Shown: positions 16,538 through 28,889, numbered from the stretch's first letter. The stretch is 48,843 nt of DNA from an uncultured Acidobacteriaceae bacterium (GCA_903911925.1 CAIWFH010000029.1:1-48843); one strand, 5' to 3'. The notes: generated from the letters alone by a model not told the origin. Program-made: numbers and translations.

Positions 16538-17668
16538 TTACGGCTTGGGTTCTGTAGCCTTCATAAACTCAGCCAAGTAGTCATTCTATACCGCTGCATT
16601 GGTATGCGTTCCGTGCCCGCGCGTCTGATCCGTGATGGGCAGCAGGACGAACTTGGCGTTGGGCATCTTCTTCACTTCGCGCTCTGCAATGCCAAGCTCC
16701 GGCGGGTTGATGTAGTCGTCGGCGGAGTTGATCCACAGCACCGGCACGGTGATTTTGCCCAGGTTGGGGCTGGGGTCGTAGTTGCGGCTGGCGTTCCAGT
16801 AGAAAATCAGGTCGTTGGCATCGGTGCCGGTGGCCATGCGCTTGAGCATGGTATCCGCGAGCTTCTCAGCCGCGTCGCGCGTGGGCGCCTGCTTCTGCAT
16901 CTGCAACGGGCTTGAACTCATGACGAGCTGTAATTCCAGAGCGGCGCGCAGGCCCTGCTCCGGTTGGGATTTATATTCGCCGTCCATCCACGCGGGATCC
17001 TGCTTGATGCCCTGAATGGCCATGTAGCGCATCATGCGATTGCGGCCGGCAATCTGCACCGACAGGCAGGCGAACGGCGCCAGCGCATCGGCAAATCCCG
17101 GATAGGTCTCGCCCCACACAAACGACTGCATGCAGCCCATCGACGTGCCCAGAATCAGCCGCAGATGGTCCACCTTCATCTCGTCCAGCATCATGCGGTC
17201 AGCGCGGACCATGTCGTCGTAGTCGTAAGCGGGAAAGTGTGCATGCAACCCATCTGAAGGCTTTGAGCTCTCGCCCATGCCAATTTCGTCCGGCAGGATG
17301 AGGAAGTATTTGGTAATGTCCAGCACCCCGCCGGGCACAAAAAGCACCTGCGAAAAAAGAGGGTTAAGCAGCGAGTGCGCATTCCCGCCCGTGCCATGCA
17401 GCAGCAGCACCGCGTTGTCTACTTGTCCCGCCGGGTTGCGATGCGCCGTGCCCAGGGTCAGGTAGTGCAGTTTGAGTTTTGGCAGTTTTTCGCCGGTGCC
17501 AAAGATAAAGCCGGGTAGAATCACGGTGCCATCTTTGGGGACCCAGTTCTTGTCCAGCGTTGGCGCAACGGGGCCCGACCTCCTCGGGCCATCAGGCTTG
17601 GTCTGGCTTATGGCAGCGACGCCGGTGATCAGGGCGGCAATCAAAATACAAGCGGTGCGCAAGTTCAT
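16538..17668 (-). pseudogene. Secreted alpha/beta hydrolase (homoserine acetyltransferase-like) with an in-frame amber codon near the C terminus
   Basis: The open frame 16586-17668 encodes 360 residues: signal peptide (LIAALITGVAAIS), oxyanion region LLLHGTGGNAHS, nucleophile elbow GTSMGCMQ, acid NSADDYIN and catalytic His in RGHGTHT, the MetX-like alpha/beta hydrolase layout. It stops at TAG (16588-16586) after GTHTNAAV. Reading through gives NDYLAEFMKATEPKP and a TAA at 16540-16538; with Trp (TGG) in place of TAG the end becomes AAVWNDYLAEF, a very ordinary last helix for this family. So a single G-to-A change seems to have removed 16 residues. All catalytic residues precede it, so the protein may still work. 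The gene may equally be annotated as intact at 16586-17668. Confidence 0.7.
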
Positions 17669-17954
17669 TTGTCGGCTCCAGAGATGGTGGCTTCATGCAC
17701 AGCCCAACCTTCCATTCTTATGCCGCAGGATGTCAAGTTGCGAGGCGTTTCCTCATCAGGGTTGTTCCGCGTTAAAATCCTCGTGTCAGCCATGTTCAAC
17801 CGCTCCGCAGTCCGAATCTCATCCACGCCCATGCTCAAGCGCTATCGCCATGGACGGCCCGACCGTGGACGGCGCCCTTCCCGCTGAGTAATCTATTCCA
17901 GATGATTTGTGGCTTCCCGACCTCGCGAATGAGATGTTGGGAAGCTGGCCCTCC

Positions 17955-17991
17955 GGTATCCCAGGTCTCAGAAGCGAGACCTGGGGCACCC
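17955..17991 (+). repeat. Dispersed palindromic repeat, GGTCTC subclass, copy 1
   Basis: GGTATCCC, stem AGGTCTC, loop AGAAGC, stem GAGACCT, then GGGGCACCC. Same outer arms as the other copies in the window. Confidence 0.85.
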
Positions 17992-18017
17992 AGCGCATGA
18001 GTTCAAATTAGAGATTC

Positions 18018-18037
18018 ATCCGCTCCTTTCAGCGGAT
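18018..18037. promoter_or_regulatory. Hairpin just upstream of acnA
   Basis: ATCCGCT and AGCGGAT form a perfect 7-bp stem with a six-base pyrimidine loop, ending 16 bases before the acnA ATG and partly abutting its ribosome site (AAAGG). It could affect acnA translation; nothing more can be concluded. Confidence 0.35.
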
Positions 18038-18053
18038 AGAAAGGTCTTTCCCC

Positions 18054-20876
<2,823 letters not shown>

Positions 20877-20914
20877 CTGGTGACCTTTTGCGACATCCCG
20901 TTCACTTAACGGGC

Positions 20915-20920
20915 TACAAT
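20915..20920 (+). promoter_or_regulatory. Possible -10 box for the GH27 gene
   Basis: TACAAT lies 68 bases before the GTG start, right after a small CCCGTT/AACGGG hairpin (20897-20913) that may end the acnA transcript. No good -35 at the normal distance. Confidence 0.3.
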
Positions 20921-20987
20921 GGACCCCATCGACGCGAGCCGTGTATTCAACAGCGGTAACTGATTCACTGCGCCGATGGGGTAATCT

Positions 20988-22604
20988 GTGCGCATCGCTC
21001 GTGTCTTTGCATATATGGGAAAACTCCCATCCGCTCTCGTCCTGCTTGCCTTTCTCGTCGCCGCTTGTTCTTCTTCCTTCTCGCAAGCCGCGCAACCGGG
21101 CCTTGCGCCCACGCCACCCATGGGTTGGGCCAGTTGGAATCACTTTTTCTGCGACTACAACGACCAGACCATCCGCGACCAGGCCGATGCACTCGTATCC
21201 ACCGGCATGCGCGACCTCGGTTACAACTACGTTCTTATCCAGGAGTGCCTCACCACGGGACGCAGCGCGGATGGCTCGCTGATTGTTGACGCCACGCGCT
21301 TCCCGCACGGCATGAAGGCTCTTGTCGATTACGTTCACTCGCGCGGGCTGAAGGCGGGCACATATACCGACATCGGCGTCAACACCTGCGCCGGCAAGCC
21401 CTATCAAGGCAGCTATCAGCACGAGGATCAGGACGCCGCCACCTTCGCATCGTGGGGCTACGACTTCGTCGAGATGGACTATTGCAATCGCCCCCCGGGC
21501 GTGATGGGCCGCGGCATTTATGAACGCATGGCAGAGGCAATCCGCAAAACCGGCCGGCCCATGCTGTTCTACATCTGTTCCTGGGGCAATGAAGGCCCGT
21601 GGACATGGGCGCAAGGCAAAGCCCAACTGTGGAGAACCGAATCGGATGTGGCCGGCGAAAAGAACCACGCCGACTGGAAAAGTGTCGTCGGAAATTTCGA
21701 GTCGACCGAAAGGCACTCCGTCTTCAACGGGCCCAACAGCTGGAACGATCCCGACATGATGGTGGTGGGAAATCCGGGCCTCACGCTGACTGAAGCCCAG
21801 ACTCATTTTTCAATGTGGGCCATCTCTGCTGCTCCGTTGTGGGCCGGCAACGACCTGACGCAAATGGACGGTCCGATTCGCGCGATCTTCACCAATTCCG
21901 AAGTCATCGCCGTCGATCAGGACCCGCTCGGCGCGGGACCGGTGAAGGTGCGGGAATACGGGGCAGGCATCGAGGTGTGGGCCAAGCCCCTGGGCGCATT
22001 TGGCAGCGGCGTGCAAGCGGTGATGCTGGTGAATCTGGGCGAAGCGCCTGCCGAAGCCTCGGTTGAGTGGAGCGATCTGGGCCTCGCCGGCGAGGCCGCG
22101 GTGCGCGACCTGTGGGCGCATAAAGACCTGGGCGAATTCCGCGATGCCTACAAAACTCAGCTTCCCGCGCACGGTTCCGTTCTGCTAAAAGTCAGCGGCG
22201 AATTCTCGTGGACGCGAGGCGCAACCTACGAAGCGGAATGGCCCGGAAACACGCGCACGGGCGACGCGGCCCTGGTCGTGTGCCCTGAATGCAGCCAGAG
22301 CTATGCGGTTTCATTAAGCGGCGCGAAAAACAACGCAGGCGGCAGCTCGCTCGCGTTCAATCACATCGTAGTGCCGGAATCGGGCAAGTACTGGGTCAAA
22401 CTGGTCTACGTCTACAGCGGCGAGGCAAACAACACGGCGCAGATGCGCGTGAATCAGATCGCTCCGACAGACCTGAAACTGCCTGGGGGCATCTATGCAA
22501 CCGCAAAGATTCCCGTTGATCTGGTCAAGGGAGAGAATTCCATTACATTCAGTTTCGCGGCGGAAGGCACGGTGAATATCGACCGGCTTACCGTGACACG
22601 CTAG
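20988..22604 (+). CDS. Glycoside hydrolase family 27 alpha-galactosidase-like lipoprotein with C-terminal CBM-like domain
   Basis: 538 residues. The N terminus has a hydrophobic stretch and a lipobox-like VAAC, so the protein is probably lipid-anchored or periplasmic. The catalytic barrel begins APTPPMGWASWNHFFCDYN, the classic GH27 start; the nucleophile Asp is in FVEMDYCN (about residue 164) and the acid/base Asp in WRTESDV (about residue 220); MWAISAAPLWAGNDL is also typical. The last 130 residues (from GATYEAEWPGNTRTGDA) are a beta-sandwich like family 35 carbohydrate-binding modules. Likely cleaves alpha-galactosides, though alpha-N-acetylgalactosaminidase is possible. Start GTG 20988 or ATG 21015. 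Confidence 0.88.
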   Translation: MRIARVFAYMGKLPSALVLLAFLVAACSSSFSQAAQPGLAPTPPMGWASWNHFFCDYNDQTIRDQADALVSTGMRDLGYNYVLIQECLTTGRSADGSLIVDATRFPHGMKALVDYVHSRGLKAGTYTDIGVNTCAGKPYQGSYQHEDQDAATFASWGYDFVEMDYCNRPPGVMGRGIYERMAEAIRKTGRPMLFYICSWGNEGPWTWAQGKAQLWRTESDVAGEKNHADWKSVVGNFESTERHSVFNGPNSWNDPDMMVVGNPGLTLTEAQTHFSMWAISAAPLWAGNDLTQMDGPIRAIFTNSEVIAVDQDPLGAGPVKVREYGAGIEVWAKPLGAFGSGVQAVMLVNLGEAPAEASVEWSDLGLAGEAAVRDLWAHKDLGEFRDAYKTQLPAHGSVLLKVSGEFSWTRGATYEAEWPGNTRTGDAALVVCPECSQSYAVSLSGAKNNAGGSSLAFNHIVVPESGKYWVKLVYVYSGEANNTAQMRVNQIAPTDLKLPGGIYATAKIPVDLVKGENSITFSFAAEGTVNIDRLTVTR

Positions 22605-22626
22605 CAAAGTCTTGTGCAAACTCAGC

Positions 22627-22668
22627 AAACACAAACGCCACTCCCGGCTGGGAGTGGCGTTTGTGTTT
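22627..22668. terminator. Bidirectional terminator between GH27 and pyk
   Basis: AAACACAAACGCCACTCCC pairs perfectly with GGGAGTGGCGTTTGTGTTT (19 bp) around loop GGCT. It lies between two convergent genes, 23 bases after one stop and 18 from the other, with A/T-rich outer arms giving T-rich tails in both directions. Confidence 0.85.
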
Positions 22669-22685
22669 GGAACGGATGCCGCGAG

Positions 22686-24269
22686 CTACTTGCGCTTTGA
22701 AGGCGCCTTGGCTCTTGCGGCCGGGCGCTTGACCGGGGGCTCAAGTGCTTCAGGCGTGGGATCGGGAACAACTTCATCTTCGCGCGGGGCAAAGAAGCGA
22801 ACACCGCCCAGGGCGCGCTCGCCCATTACATGCAGCCGCAGAAAGTTGGTCGATCCGGACTTGGTGCGGGTGCCGGCCACAATGGCGATTACTTCGCGAG
22901 GCCGCACATACCCGTGCTGCTCCAGCAGGTCTTCGGCGCAATCCACCAGGGCCTCGGTCGTATTGACTTTGGGGCAGCGGACCGGCGTGGTACCCCACAG
23001 CAGGCTGAGGCGATTGATGGTTACTTCCACCGGCGATAGCGCGAAGATGGGCGCGGTGGGGTGGTACTTCGAAAGCTGCCGGGCGGTCTGGCCTGACTCG
23101 GTAAACAGCGCAATACCCCGCAGGTCGAGATCGTCGGCCGCGTGCGCCGTGGCTTCGCAGATGGTCTCGGCGATGGAGAGTCCGCTGCGCCGCTCGCGGT
23201 TGTCGTAGCTGGTGTCTTCCTTGATGTGGCGCTCGGCATCGGCCACAATGCGCGCCATCATGGAGACGGTTTCAACCGGGTACTTGCCCACCGCCGACTC
23301 GCCGGAGAGCATCACGGCATCGGTTCCGTCATACACCGCGTTGGCCACGTCGGAGACTTCGGCGCGGGTGGGGCGCGGGTTGTCGATCATCGACTCCAGC
23401 ATCTGCGTTGCGGTAATCACCGGCTTGCGGAACTCGGCTGCGCGGCGGATGATGTGTTTCTGAATTGCGGGAACCTTCTCCGGCGGCACTTCGACGCCCA
23501 GATCGCCGCGGGCAACCATGATTCCGTCGGCTGCCTGCAAAATTCCGTCCAGTTGCTCAATGGCTTGCGGCTTTTCAAGCTTGGCGATAATCCACGTCTC
23601 GCCGCCCAGGGCAGCCACGCGGTTGCGCACCAAGCGAACGTCTTCCGCGGTGCGAACAAAAGAGACAGCAATCGCATCCACGCCGTTCTTCAGTGCGAAC
23701 TCAAGGTCTTCGGCGTCCTTCTCGGTGAGCGAAGGAACGCGCACCGGAATTCCGGGCAGATTGATGCCCTTGTTTTCACCCAGCATGCCGCCGTTGATGA
23801 TCTCGCAGACCACGTCGTCGCCCAGAACTTCATGCACGCGCAGTTCAATCAAGCCGTCGGAAAGCAGAATTCGAGAGCCCTGCTCAACGTTCTCGGCCAG
23901 CGTCTTGAACGTGGTGCCCACCATCGATGCCGTTCCGGGGCAATCGCGCGGCGTAATGGTCAGGCGCTGCCCGGTCTTCAGCAGCACGGCCTGGTGATCT
24001 TTCAGCTTCGAAGTGCGGATTTTGGGGCCTTGCAGATCGGCCATGATGCACAGGGCCTTGTGCTCTTCGCGGCTCACCTTGCGGATCATCTGGATCAACG
24101 CCAGCTTTTCTTCGTGGGTGCCGTGCGAGAAGTTCAGTCGAACCACGTCAATGCCGGCGCGCACCAGTTTGCGGAAGACCGGTTCGGTGTTGGATGCCGG
24201 ACCAAGGGTGGCAACAATCTTTGCGCGGCGTTGGGATGGTTCTTCTATCAGATTTAGTTCAAACGGCAT
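22686..24269 (-). CDS. pyk: Pyruvate kinase
   Basis: Last step of glycolysis: phosphoenolpyruvate plus ADP to pyruvate plus ATP. 527 residues with KIVATLGPASN at the start, LNFSHGTHEEK, MADLQGPKIRT, the catalytic-lysine signature IIAKLEKPQAIEQLDGIL, MVARGDLGVEVP and TATQMLESMI. The C-terminal effector domain is complete and is followed by a Lys/Ala/Pro-rich tail of about 30 residues (ending KRPAARAKAPSKRK) that is longer than usual. Stand-alone gene with a strong shared terminator. Confidence 0.96.
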   Translation of the reverse strand: MPFELNLIEEPSQRRAKIVATLGPASNTEPVFRKLVRAGIDVVRLNFSHGTHEEKLALIQMIRKVSREEHKALCIMADLQGPKIRTSKLKDHQAVLLKTGQRLTITPRDCPGTASMVGTTFKTLAENVEQGSRILLSDGLIELRVHEVLGDDVVCEIINGGMLGENKGINLPGIPVRVPSLTEKDAEDLEFALKNGVDAIAVSFVRTAEDVRLVRNRVAALGGETWIIAKLEKPQAIEQLDGILQAADGIMVARGDLGVEVPPEKVPAIQKHIIRRAAEFRKPVITATQMLESMIDNPRPTRAEVSDVANAVYDGTDAVMLSGESAVGKYPVETVSMMARIVADAERHIKEDTSYDNRERRSGLSIAETICEATAHAADDLDLRGIALFTESGQTARQLSKYHPTAPIFALSPVEVTINRLSLLWGTTPVRCPKVNTTEALVDCAEDLLEQHGYVRPREVIAIVAGTRTKSGSTNFLRLHVMGERALGGVRFFAPREDEVVPDPTPEALEPPVKRPAARAKAPSKRK

Positions 24270-24409
24270 TGGGAAGACTCCAGAGAAAGGCTTGGTTGGG
24301 TAAGTTATTTGGCCGGGGACGGGCTGGCTTCATTGTACATGGGGGGTATATTCGCAAACCCCCTTTATGTAGCATGCATTGCAGGGCACGCAACTGGCGG
24401 TGAGAGCGG

Positions 24410-25288
24410 TCACAGACCTGGAGAATCGGGCTCGGGGGCCTCTAAAGCGGAATTCAGCTCCTGCCTTTCACGGAAAAGAACCCCATTCAGCTCCGCGCCC
24501 AGCAATGCGCTGAAAGAAGTAATGTAAAGCCACACCAAGGTCGCGATTCCAGCTCCAAACGAACCGTAGAACATGGAGTAATCCGCGATCCGCGTCACAT
24601 ACCAGCCGAAGGCCAGGGTGGCGGGGAACCACGCGAGCGTTGCCGCCACGGCTCCGGGAGCCACCTGCGACCAGTGCTCCTTGTGCCGGGTGCCGAAGTG
24701 ATAGAGCGCGCCTAGCACGGCGATGCTGGTGAGCAGGGCCACCGCCCAGCGGGCCATTCGCCATGCAATCAGCACCACGTGGCGCATTTGGTGGACGGCG
24801 TTGTCGATCAGCCACAATTCAAACTGCCGCCCGAATACCAGCACCAGTGTGGCCAGCGCCAGCGGGACCAGGACGATAGGCACCAGCAGCAAGGCCCGCA
24901 ACCGTCGCTGCCAAAAGCCCCAGTCGTCGCGGGGCAGCCGGTAGGCGCGGCGAAAGCCCTCCATCATCGACAACATCAGGCCCAACCCGGCAAACACCGA
25001 CAGGCCGCCTGCTGAAAAGATCAATTGCACAGAGTGGAGGCGGCGGGTTTGCATCAGCGACTGCAGCAGCGACATCGAGTCGTCGGGCAGAATCTGCTCA
25101 AAGGCTGCGCGAATCTCGCCCACCAGCGTTGTGCCTTCCGGCACTTGCGCCAGCAGCGCTGTCAGCACCACCAGGGCAGGGAACAGCATCAGCATTCCCG
25201 AGTAGGCAGCCGCCTTGGCCGTGTTCAGCACGTCATGGTCCAGGGCCAGCCATAAAGCCTTCCGCAGATGGGCAAGAGTCTTGGTCAT
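24410..25288 (-). CDS. YihY/BrkB-family inner-membrane protein
   Basis: About 292 residues from the ATG at 25288 (GAGGC five bases upstream; the frame is open to 25318). Six hydrophobic segments in the YihY order, with KAAAYSGMLMLFPALVVLTAL near the start and FGWYVTRIADYSMFYGSFGAG, LVWLYITSFSALLGAELNG near the end, both family hallmarks. Often misnamed ribonuclease BN. Proposed roles in envelope integrity or transport are unproven. Confidence 0.88.
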   Translation of the reverse strand: MTKTLAHLRKALWLALDHDVLNTAKAAAYSGMLMLFPALVVLTALLAQVPEGTTLVGEIRAAFEQILPDDSMSLLQSLMQTRRLHSVQLIFSAGGLSVFAGLGLMLSMMEGFRRAYRLPRDDWGFWQRRLRALLLVPIVLVPLALATLVLVFGRQFELWLIDNAVHQMRHVVLIAWRMARWAVALLTSIAVLGALYHFGTRHKEHWSQVAPGAVAATLAWFPATLAFGWYVTRIADYSMFYGSFGAGIATLVWLYITSFSALLGAELNGVLFRERQELNSALEAPEPDSPGL

Positions 25289-25410
25289 GCGTGCCTCAGG
25301 CAAGACTAGAGCATTCACGGGGTCCGATGCGACTGGTTTTTGCCGTGGGACTCAAACCGGGACCAAATTCCACAAAGGCCGATTGTCCCATGATCGGATT
25401 TCACAAACCC

Positions 25411-25450
25411 TGGGTGCCCCGGGTCTCGATTCTGAGACCTGGGATACCAC
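25411..25450 (-). repeat. Dispersed palindromic repeat, GGTCTC subclass, copy 2 (inverted)
   Basis: Read on the minus strand: GTGGTATCCC, AGGTCTC, loop, GAGACC, CGGGGCACCCA. It sits between divergent genes, 49 bases before the bglX start. Confidence 0.85.
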
Positions 25451-25498
25451 AATGCTCCCCTGACGGCCATTCCCCCGACAATTTATCATGACCTCGCC

Positions 25499-27889
25499 AT
25501 GAAAATATCCCTGCCGCAGTCTCCCCGCGCGTTCTTTTCGATCTTCCTCGTTGCAGTATTCGGCTGGTCGATCGCCTCGGCTCAAACTGGCTCCAAGCCC
25601 AATCCTCAACTGGCGTCAAAGGAAGTGAATTCGCGCGTCGAGGCCCTGTTGAAGCAGATGACCCTCGACGAAAAAGTCGGACAACTGGCCCAGTATGCGG
25701 CCGGTTTTGCCACCGGGCCGAACGCCAGCAATCTCCGCTACGACGATTTGGCGGCCCGGGGGCAGGTGGGATCGATTCTCGATCTGGTGGGCGCCGTGCC
25801 CACCAATCACTACCAGCATCTCGCCGTGGAAAAGTCGCGGCTGCACATCCCCATCCTCTTCGGGCAAGACGTGATTCACGGTCACCGGACCACCTTTCCG
25901 GTGCCCCTGGCTCTGGCGGCAAGCTGGGACCCCGCAGCCGTAGAAACCGTAGCCCGCTACGGCGCAACGGAAGCCCGTGCCGACGGCGTTCCCTGGGTCT
26001 TTTCGCCCATGGTTGATATTGCCCGCGACCCGCGTTGGGGGCGCATCATCGAGTCCGCCGGCGAAGACCCTTACCTGGGTTCCGCTATGGCCCGCGCCTG
26101 GGTCAAGGGCTACCAGCAGGGCGACCTCTCCAAGCCCGACTCGGCAGCTGTCAGCGTCAAGCACTTTGCCGCCTATGGCGGGGCCATCGCCGGTCGCGAT
26201 TACAACGCCGTAGACATGGGCGAGATCACGCTGCGCCAGGTCTACCTGGAACCCTATCGCGCCGCCGTCGAAGCCGGCGCTGCCACGATGATGAGTTCCT
26301 TCAACTCCATCAACGGAGTTCCCGCAACGGCCAACCCTTTCATACTTACGCAGATCCTTCGCAAGGAGTGGGGCTTTGACGGCTTCGTGGTCTCCGATTG
26401 GGGCGCGGTGGCGGAGCTGAAAAATCACTCCATCGGAGACGGCCCCACCGTGGCCCGCAAGGCGCTTGAGGCCGGCGTTGACATGGACATGGAAGGCAAC
26501 CTCTTTGGAACCGAGATCGCCCCCCAGGTGCGTGCCGGCAAAATTCCCGAGGCCGTTGTGAATGAGGCGGTGCGCCGCATCCTCCGCGTCAAATTTGCCT
26601 TGGGCCTCTTCGATCATCCCTACACCGTTGAGGGCCCAGCCTACGATGCGACACCTGAGCGCCGCGCCGCGGCCCGCAAAGTGGCTGAAGAGACCTTTGT
26701 CCTGCTCAAAAACGATCCCGTCGAGGGAGCCGGCGCGCTGCTGCCGCTCACTGCCAAGGCCAAAAAGGTAGCGCTCATCGGTCCCCTCGCGGACGACCAG
26801 AAAGAGATGCTGGGCGCATGGGCCGTCACCGGCGACCCCAAATATGCGGTCACTCTCAAGACCGCTCTTGCCGACCGACTCGGCGACCGCCTGCTCTATG
26901 CCCGGGGATGCGAACTGCTCAGCGGCGAAGACGCCAACCTGCTCAAGAGCGACGCATTTAACGGTCCCGCCGCCACAGATGCGCATCTGCCGATTCCCGA
27001 CGACCGGAAAACCATTGCCGAAGCGGTGGAGACTGCCAAGAAAGCCGATGTCGTCATCCTGGCCCTGGGCGAGAGCGCAGCCTGGATGGAGGGCGAAGCG
27101 GCCAGCCGTGCCACGCTAGGCTTTACCGGCGCGCAGCAGCAGCTTCTTGAGGCCGTGGCGGCCACCGGGAAGCCTGTCATCCTGGTCGTACTGGCCGGTC
27201 GTCCGCTCGAAATCAAGTGGGCCGCTGAACACGTCCCCGCGATCCTTGAGGCCTGGAACCCCGGAATTGAAGCAGGGCCCGCCCTCGCAGATGTGCTGTT
27301 TGGCGACGTGAACCCTTCAGGCAAGCTGCCCGCCAGCCTGCCCCGCGCCGTCGGCCAGGAGCCGCTCTATTACGCTCAGCTACCCACCGGCCGCCCCGCC
27401 CACGGCGACCTGAGCCGCCTGCCGCGCGATGCCGCGGAGCGGTTCATCTCCCGCTATCTCGACGAGGAAAATTCGGCGCTCTTCCCCTTTGGCTGGGGAT
27501 TGAGCTACACCCGCTTCAGCTACTCGCAGCCCACCATCAGCCGCCCGGAAGTTCCGTTACGCGAGGTGCTTTCCTCCGGTCACAATCAGGTGGTCACGGT
27601 TGGCGTGGACGTGAAAAACACCGGCAGCGTCGCGGGGACCGAAGTGGTCCAGCTCTACATTCGCAATACCGCCGCCAGCGTGGAGCAGCCGGTGCGCGAA
27701 CTCAAGGGCTTCTCGCGCATCACTCTGGCTCCCGGCGAAACCAAGCACGTGGATTTCCCGCTCGGCTTCGACGAACTGAACTTCTACAACGTCAATGTCC
27801 AGCGCACCGTTGAACCGACGACGTACAAAATCTGGGTGGGCGGCAGTTCGCTGGCCACGGCAGAAAGCAGCCTGACGGTGGCGGAATAG
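25499..27889 (+). CDS. bglX: Periplasmic beta-glucosidase, glycoside hydrolase family 3
   Basis: 796 residues with a signal peptide (FFSIFLVAVFGWSIASA). The GH3 N-terminal barrel holds LFGQDVIHGHRTTFPVPLA, SVKHFAAYGGAIAGRDYNAV and the nucleophile Asp in VVSDWGAV (about residue 300). The C-terminal sandwich and final fibronectin III-like domain (VTVGVDVKNTGSVAGTEVVQ) are complete, matching the BglX layout. It hydrolyses terminal beta-linked glucose from oligosaccharides in the periplasm. Together with the GH27 and GH43-like genes it points to polysaccharide use. Confidence 0.93.
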   Translation: MKISLPQSPRAFFSIFLVAVFGWSIASAQTGSKPNPQLASKEVNSRVEALLKQMTLDEKVGQLAQYAAGFATGPNASNLRYDDLAARGQVGSILDLVGAVPTNHYQHLAVEKSRLHIPILFGQDVIHGHRTTFPVPLALAASWDPAAVETVARYGATEARADGVPWVFSPMVDIARDPRWGRIIESAGEDPYLGSAMARAWVKGYQQGDLSKPDSAAVSVKHFAAYGGAIAGRDYNAVDMGEITLRQVYLEPYRAAVEAGAATMMSSFNSINGVPATANPFILTQILRKEWGFDGFVVSDWGAVAELKNHSIGDGPTVARKALEAGVDMDMEGNLFGTEIAPQVRAGKIPEAVVNEAVRRILRVKFALGLFDHPYTVEGPAYDATPERRAAARKVAEETFVLLKNDPVEGAGALLPLTAKAKKVALIGPLADDQKEMLGAWAVTGDPKYAVTLKTALADRLGDRLLYARGCELLSGEDANLLKSDAFNGPAATDAHLPIPDDRKTIAEAVETAKKADVVILALGESAAWMEGEAASRATLGFTGAQQQLLEAVAATGKPVILVVLAGRPLEIKWAAEHVPAILEAWNPGIEAGPALADVLFGDVNPSGKLPASLPRAVGQEPLYYAQLPTGRPAHGDLSRLPRDAAERFISRYLDEENSALFPFGWGLSYTRFSYSQPTISRPEVPLREVLSSGHNQVVTVGVDVKNTGSVAGTEVVQLYIRNTAASVEQPVRELKGFSRITLAPGETKHVDFPLGFDELNFYNVNVQRTVEPTTYKIWVGGSSLATAESSLTVAE

Positions 27890-27975
27890 GAAAGGGCAGA
27901 AGCAGTAATATTCGAGCGGTAATCCGCCGTTAGCCATTCACAGGTAAACTGTTCCCTTAGAGGAGACTCCGCCCC

Positions 27976-28746
27976 ATGAAGACACAGATTCTGGGCACTA
28001 CCATGCCCGTGCTTGAAGTCGAGCTGGACCCCAACGAGAGCGTGTATTCAGAGAGCGGCGAGCTTTCGTGGATGACCGGCTCCATCCAGATGACCACCCA
28101 CACCCAGATGGGCGGTGGCGGCGGCCTGTTTGGCGTCATCAAGCGGGTGGCCGGCGGCGGCAGCCTGTTCATGACCGAGTACCGCGCCATGCAGTATCCC
28201 GGCGCGGTGTCGTTCGCCACCAAGGTGCCGGGACACATTGTGCCGATTCAACTGGGCCAGGGGCCGGAATACATGGTTCACCGCCACGGCTTTCTGTGCG
28301 CCACCCCGCAGGTCACCATCGGCGTAGGTTTCCAGCAGTCGCTGGGCGCAGGCATTTTTGGCGGCGACGGATTTCTGCTGCAACGGGTCGGCGGGCAGGG
28401 AACCGCGTGGCTTGAACTGTCGGGCGAGCTGATTCAGAAAAACCTGGCCCCCGGCGAGACTCTGCGCGTGCATCCGGGCCACGTGGGGGCGTTCCAGGCC
28501 TCAATGGGATTCCAGATCACCATGGTGCCGGGCATCAAGAACATGATCTTCGGCGGGGACGGCCTGTTTCTGGCTGTGCTCCAAGGCCCTGGAACGGTTT
28601 GGCTGCAGACGCTGCCCATTTCGCGGCTGGCGCACCAGATCGGCGAGTACCTGCCCCGGCAGGAAGGACGCCCGATGGCCGCCGGAGGCGCCGGAGGCGC
28701 GCTGCTGGGCGGCATTGTCGGATCGATTCTGCGCGGGGGCGAGTGA
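27976..28746 (+). CDS. AIM24 / TIGR00266 family protein
   Basis: 256 residues, preceded by GAGGAGA 12 bases before the ATG. The motifs PVLEVELDPNESVYSESGEL, GGLFGVIKRVAGGGSLFM and FGGDGLFLAVLQGPGTVWLQ define the family, a beta-rich repeated fold found in bacteria and, as AIM24, in mitochondria. Bacterial members often appear near phage-shock or stress genes; here the neighbours give no such hint. The C terminus is Gly-rich (AAGGAGGALLGGIVGSIL). Function unknown. Confidence 0.87.
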   Translation: MKTQILGTTMPVLEVELDPNESVYSESGELSWMTGSIQMTTHTQMGGGGGLFGVIKRVAGGGSLFMTEYRAMQYPGAVSFATKVPGHIVPIQLGQGPEYMVHRHGFLCATPQVTIGVGFQQSLGAGIFGGDGFLLQRVGGQGTAWLELSGELIQKNLAPGETLRVHPGHVGAFQASMGFQITMVPGIKNMIFGGDGLFLAVLQGPGTVWLQTLPISRLAHQIGEYLPRQEGRPMAAGGAGGALLGGIVGSILRGGE

Positions 28747-28775
28747 CGGCTTACGGCTTTTCATCTTTTAGTTTC

Positions 28776-28814
28776 GTGGTATCCCCGGTCTCAGAATCGA
28801 GACCGGGGGCACCC
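28776..28814 (+). repeat. Dispersed palindromic repeat, GGTCTC subclass, copy 3
   Basis: GTGGTATCCCC, GGTCTC, loop AGAATC, GAGACC, GGGGGCACCC. Confidence 0.85.
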
Positions 28815-28837
28815 GCTTTGCCATCGATTTTGGGTCC

Positions 28838-28889
28838 GTGGCATCCCACCCTAGCGACAAAAACAAAGGCGTCGCCAGGGTGGGGTCCC
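28838..28889 (+). repeat. Dispersed palindromic repeat, GGGTGGGG subclass, copy 3
   Basis: GTGGCATCCCACCCT, GCGAC, A-rich loop, GTCGC, CAGGGTGGGGTCCC. Follows the previous copy after 23 bases, so both subclasses occur side by side. Confidence 0.8.

Larger units (their letters stand above)
17669..18053. other. Non-coding spacer before acnA with hairpins
   Basis: Contains a GCTTCCC (17912-17918) / GGGAAGC (17939-17945) hairpin, a dispersed palindrome at 17955-17991 and a small hairpin next to the acnA start. Short open frames here have no protein-like features. Confidence 0.6.

Noticed and set aside
17472..17891. 139-residue plus-strand open frame before acnA
   Set aside because: Half of it is antisense to the hydrolase gene and the rest is repeat-bearing spacer; no ribosome site or domain.
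23142..24257. 371-residue plus-strand open frame opposite pyk
   Set aside because: Antisense shadow of pyruvate kinase.
25616..26986. 456-residue minus-strand open frame opposite the GH3 gene
   Set aside because: Antisense to a complete GH3 enzyme with all catalytic motifs; no protein-like motif of its own.
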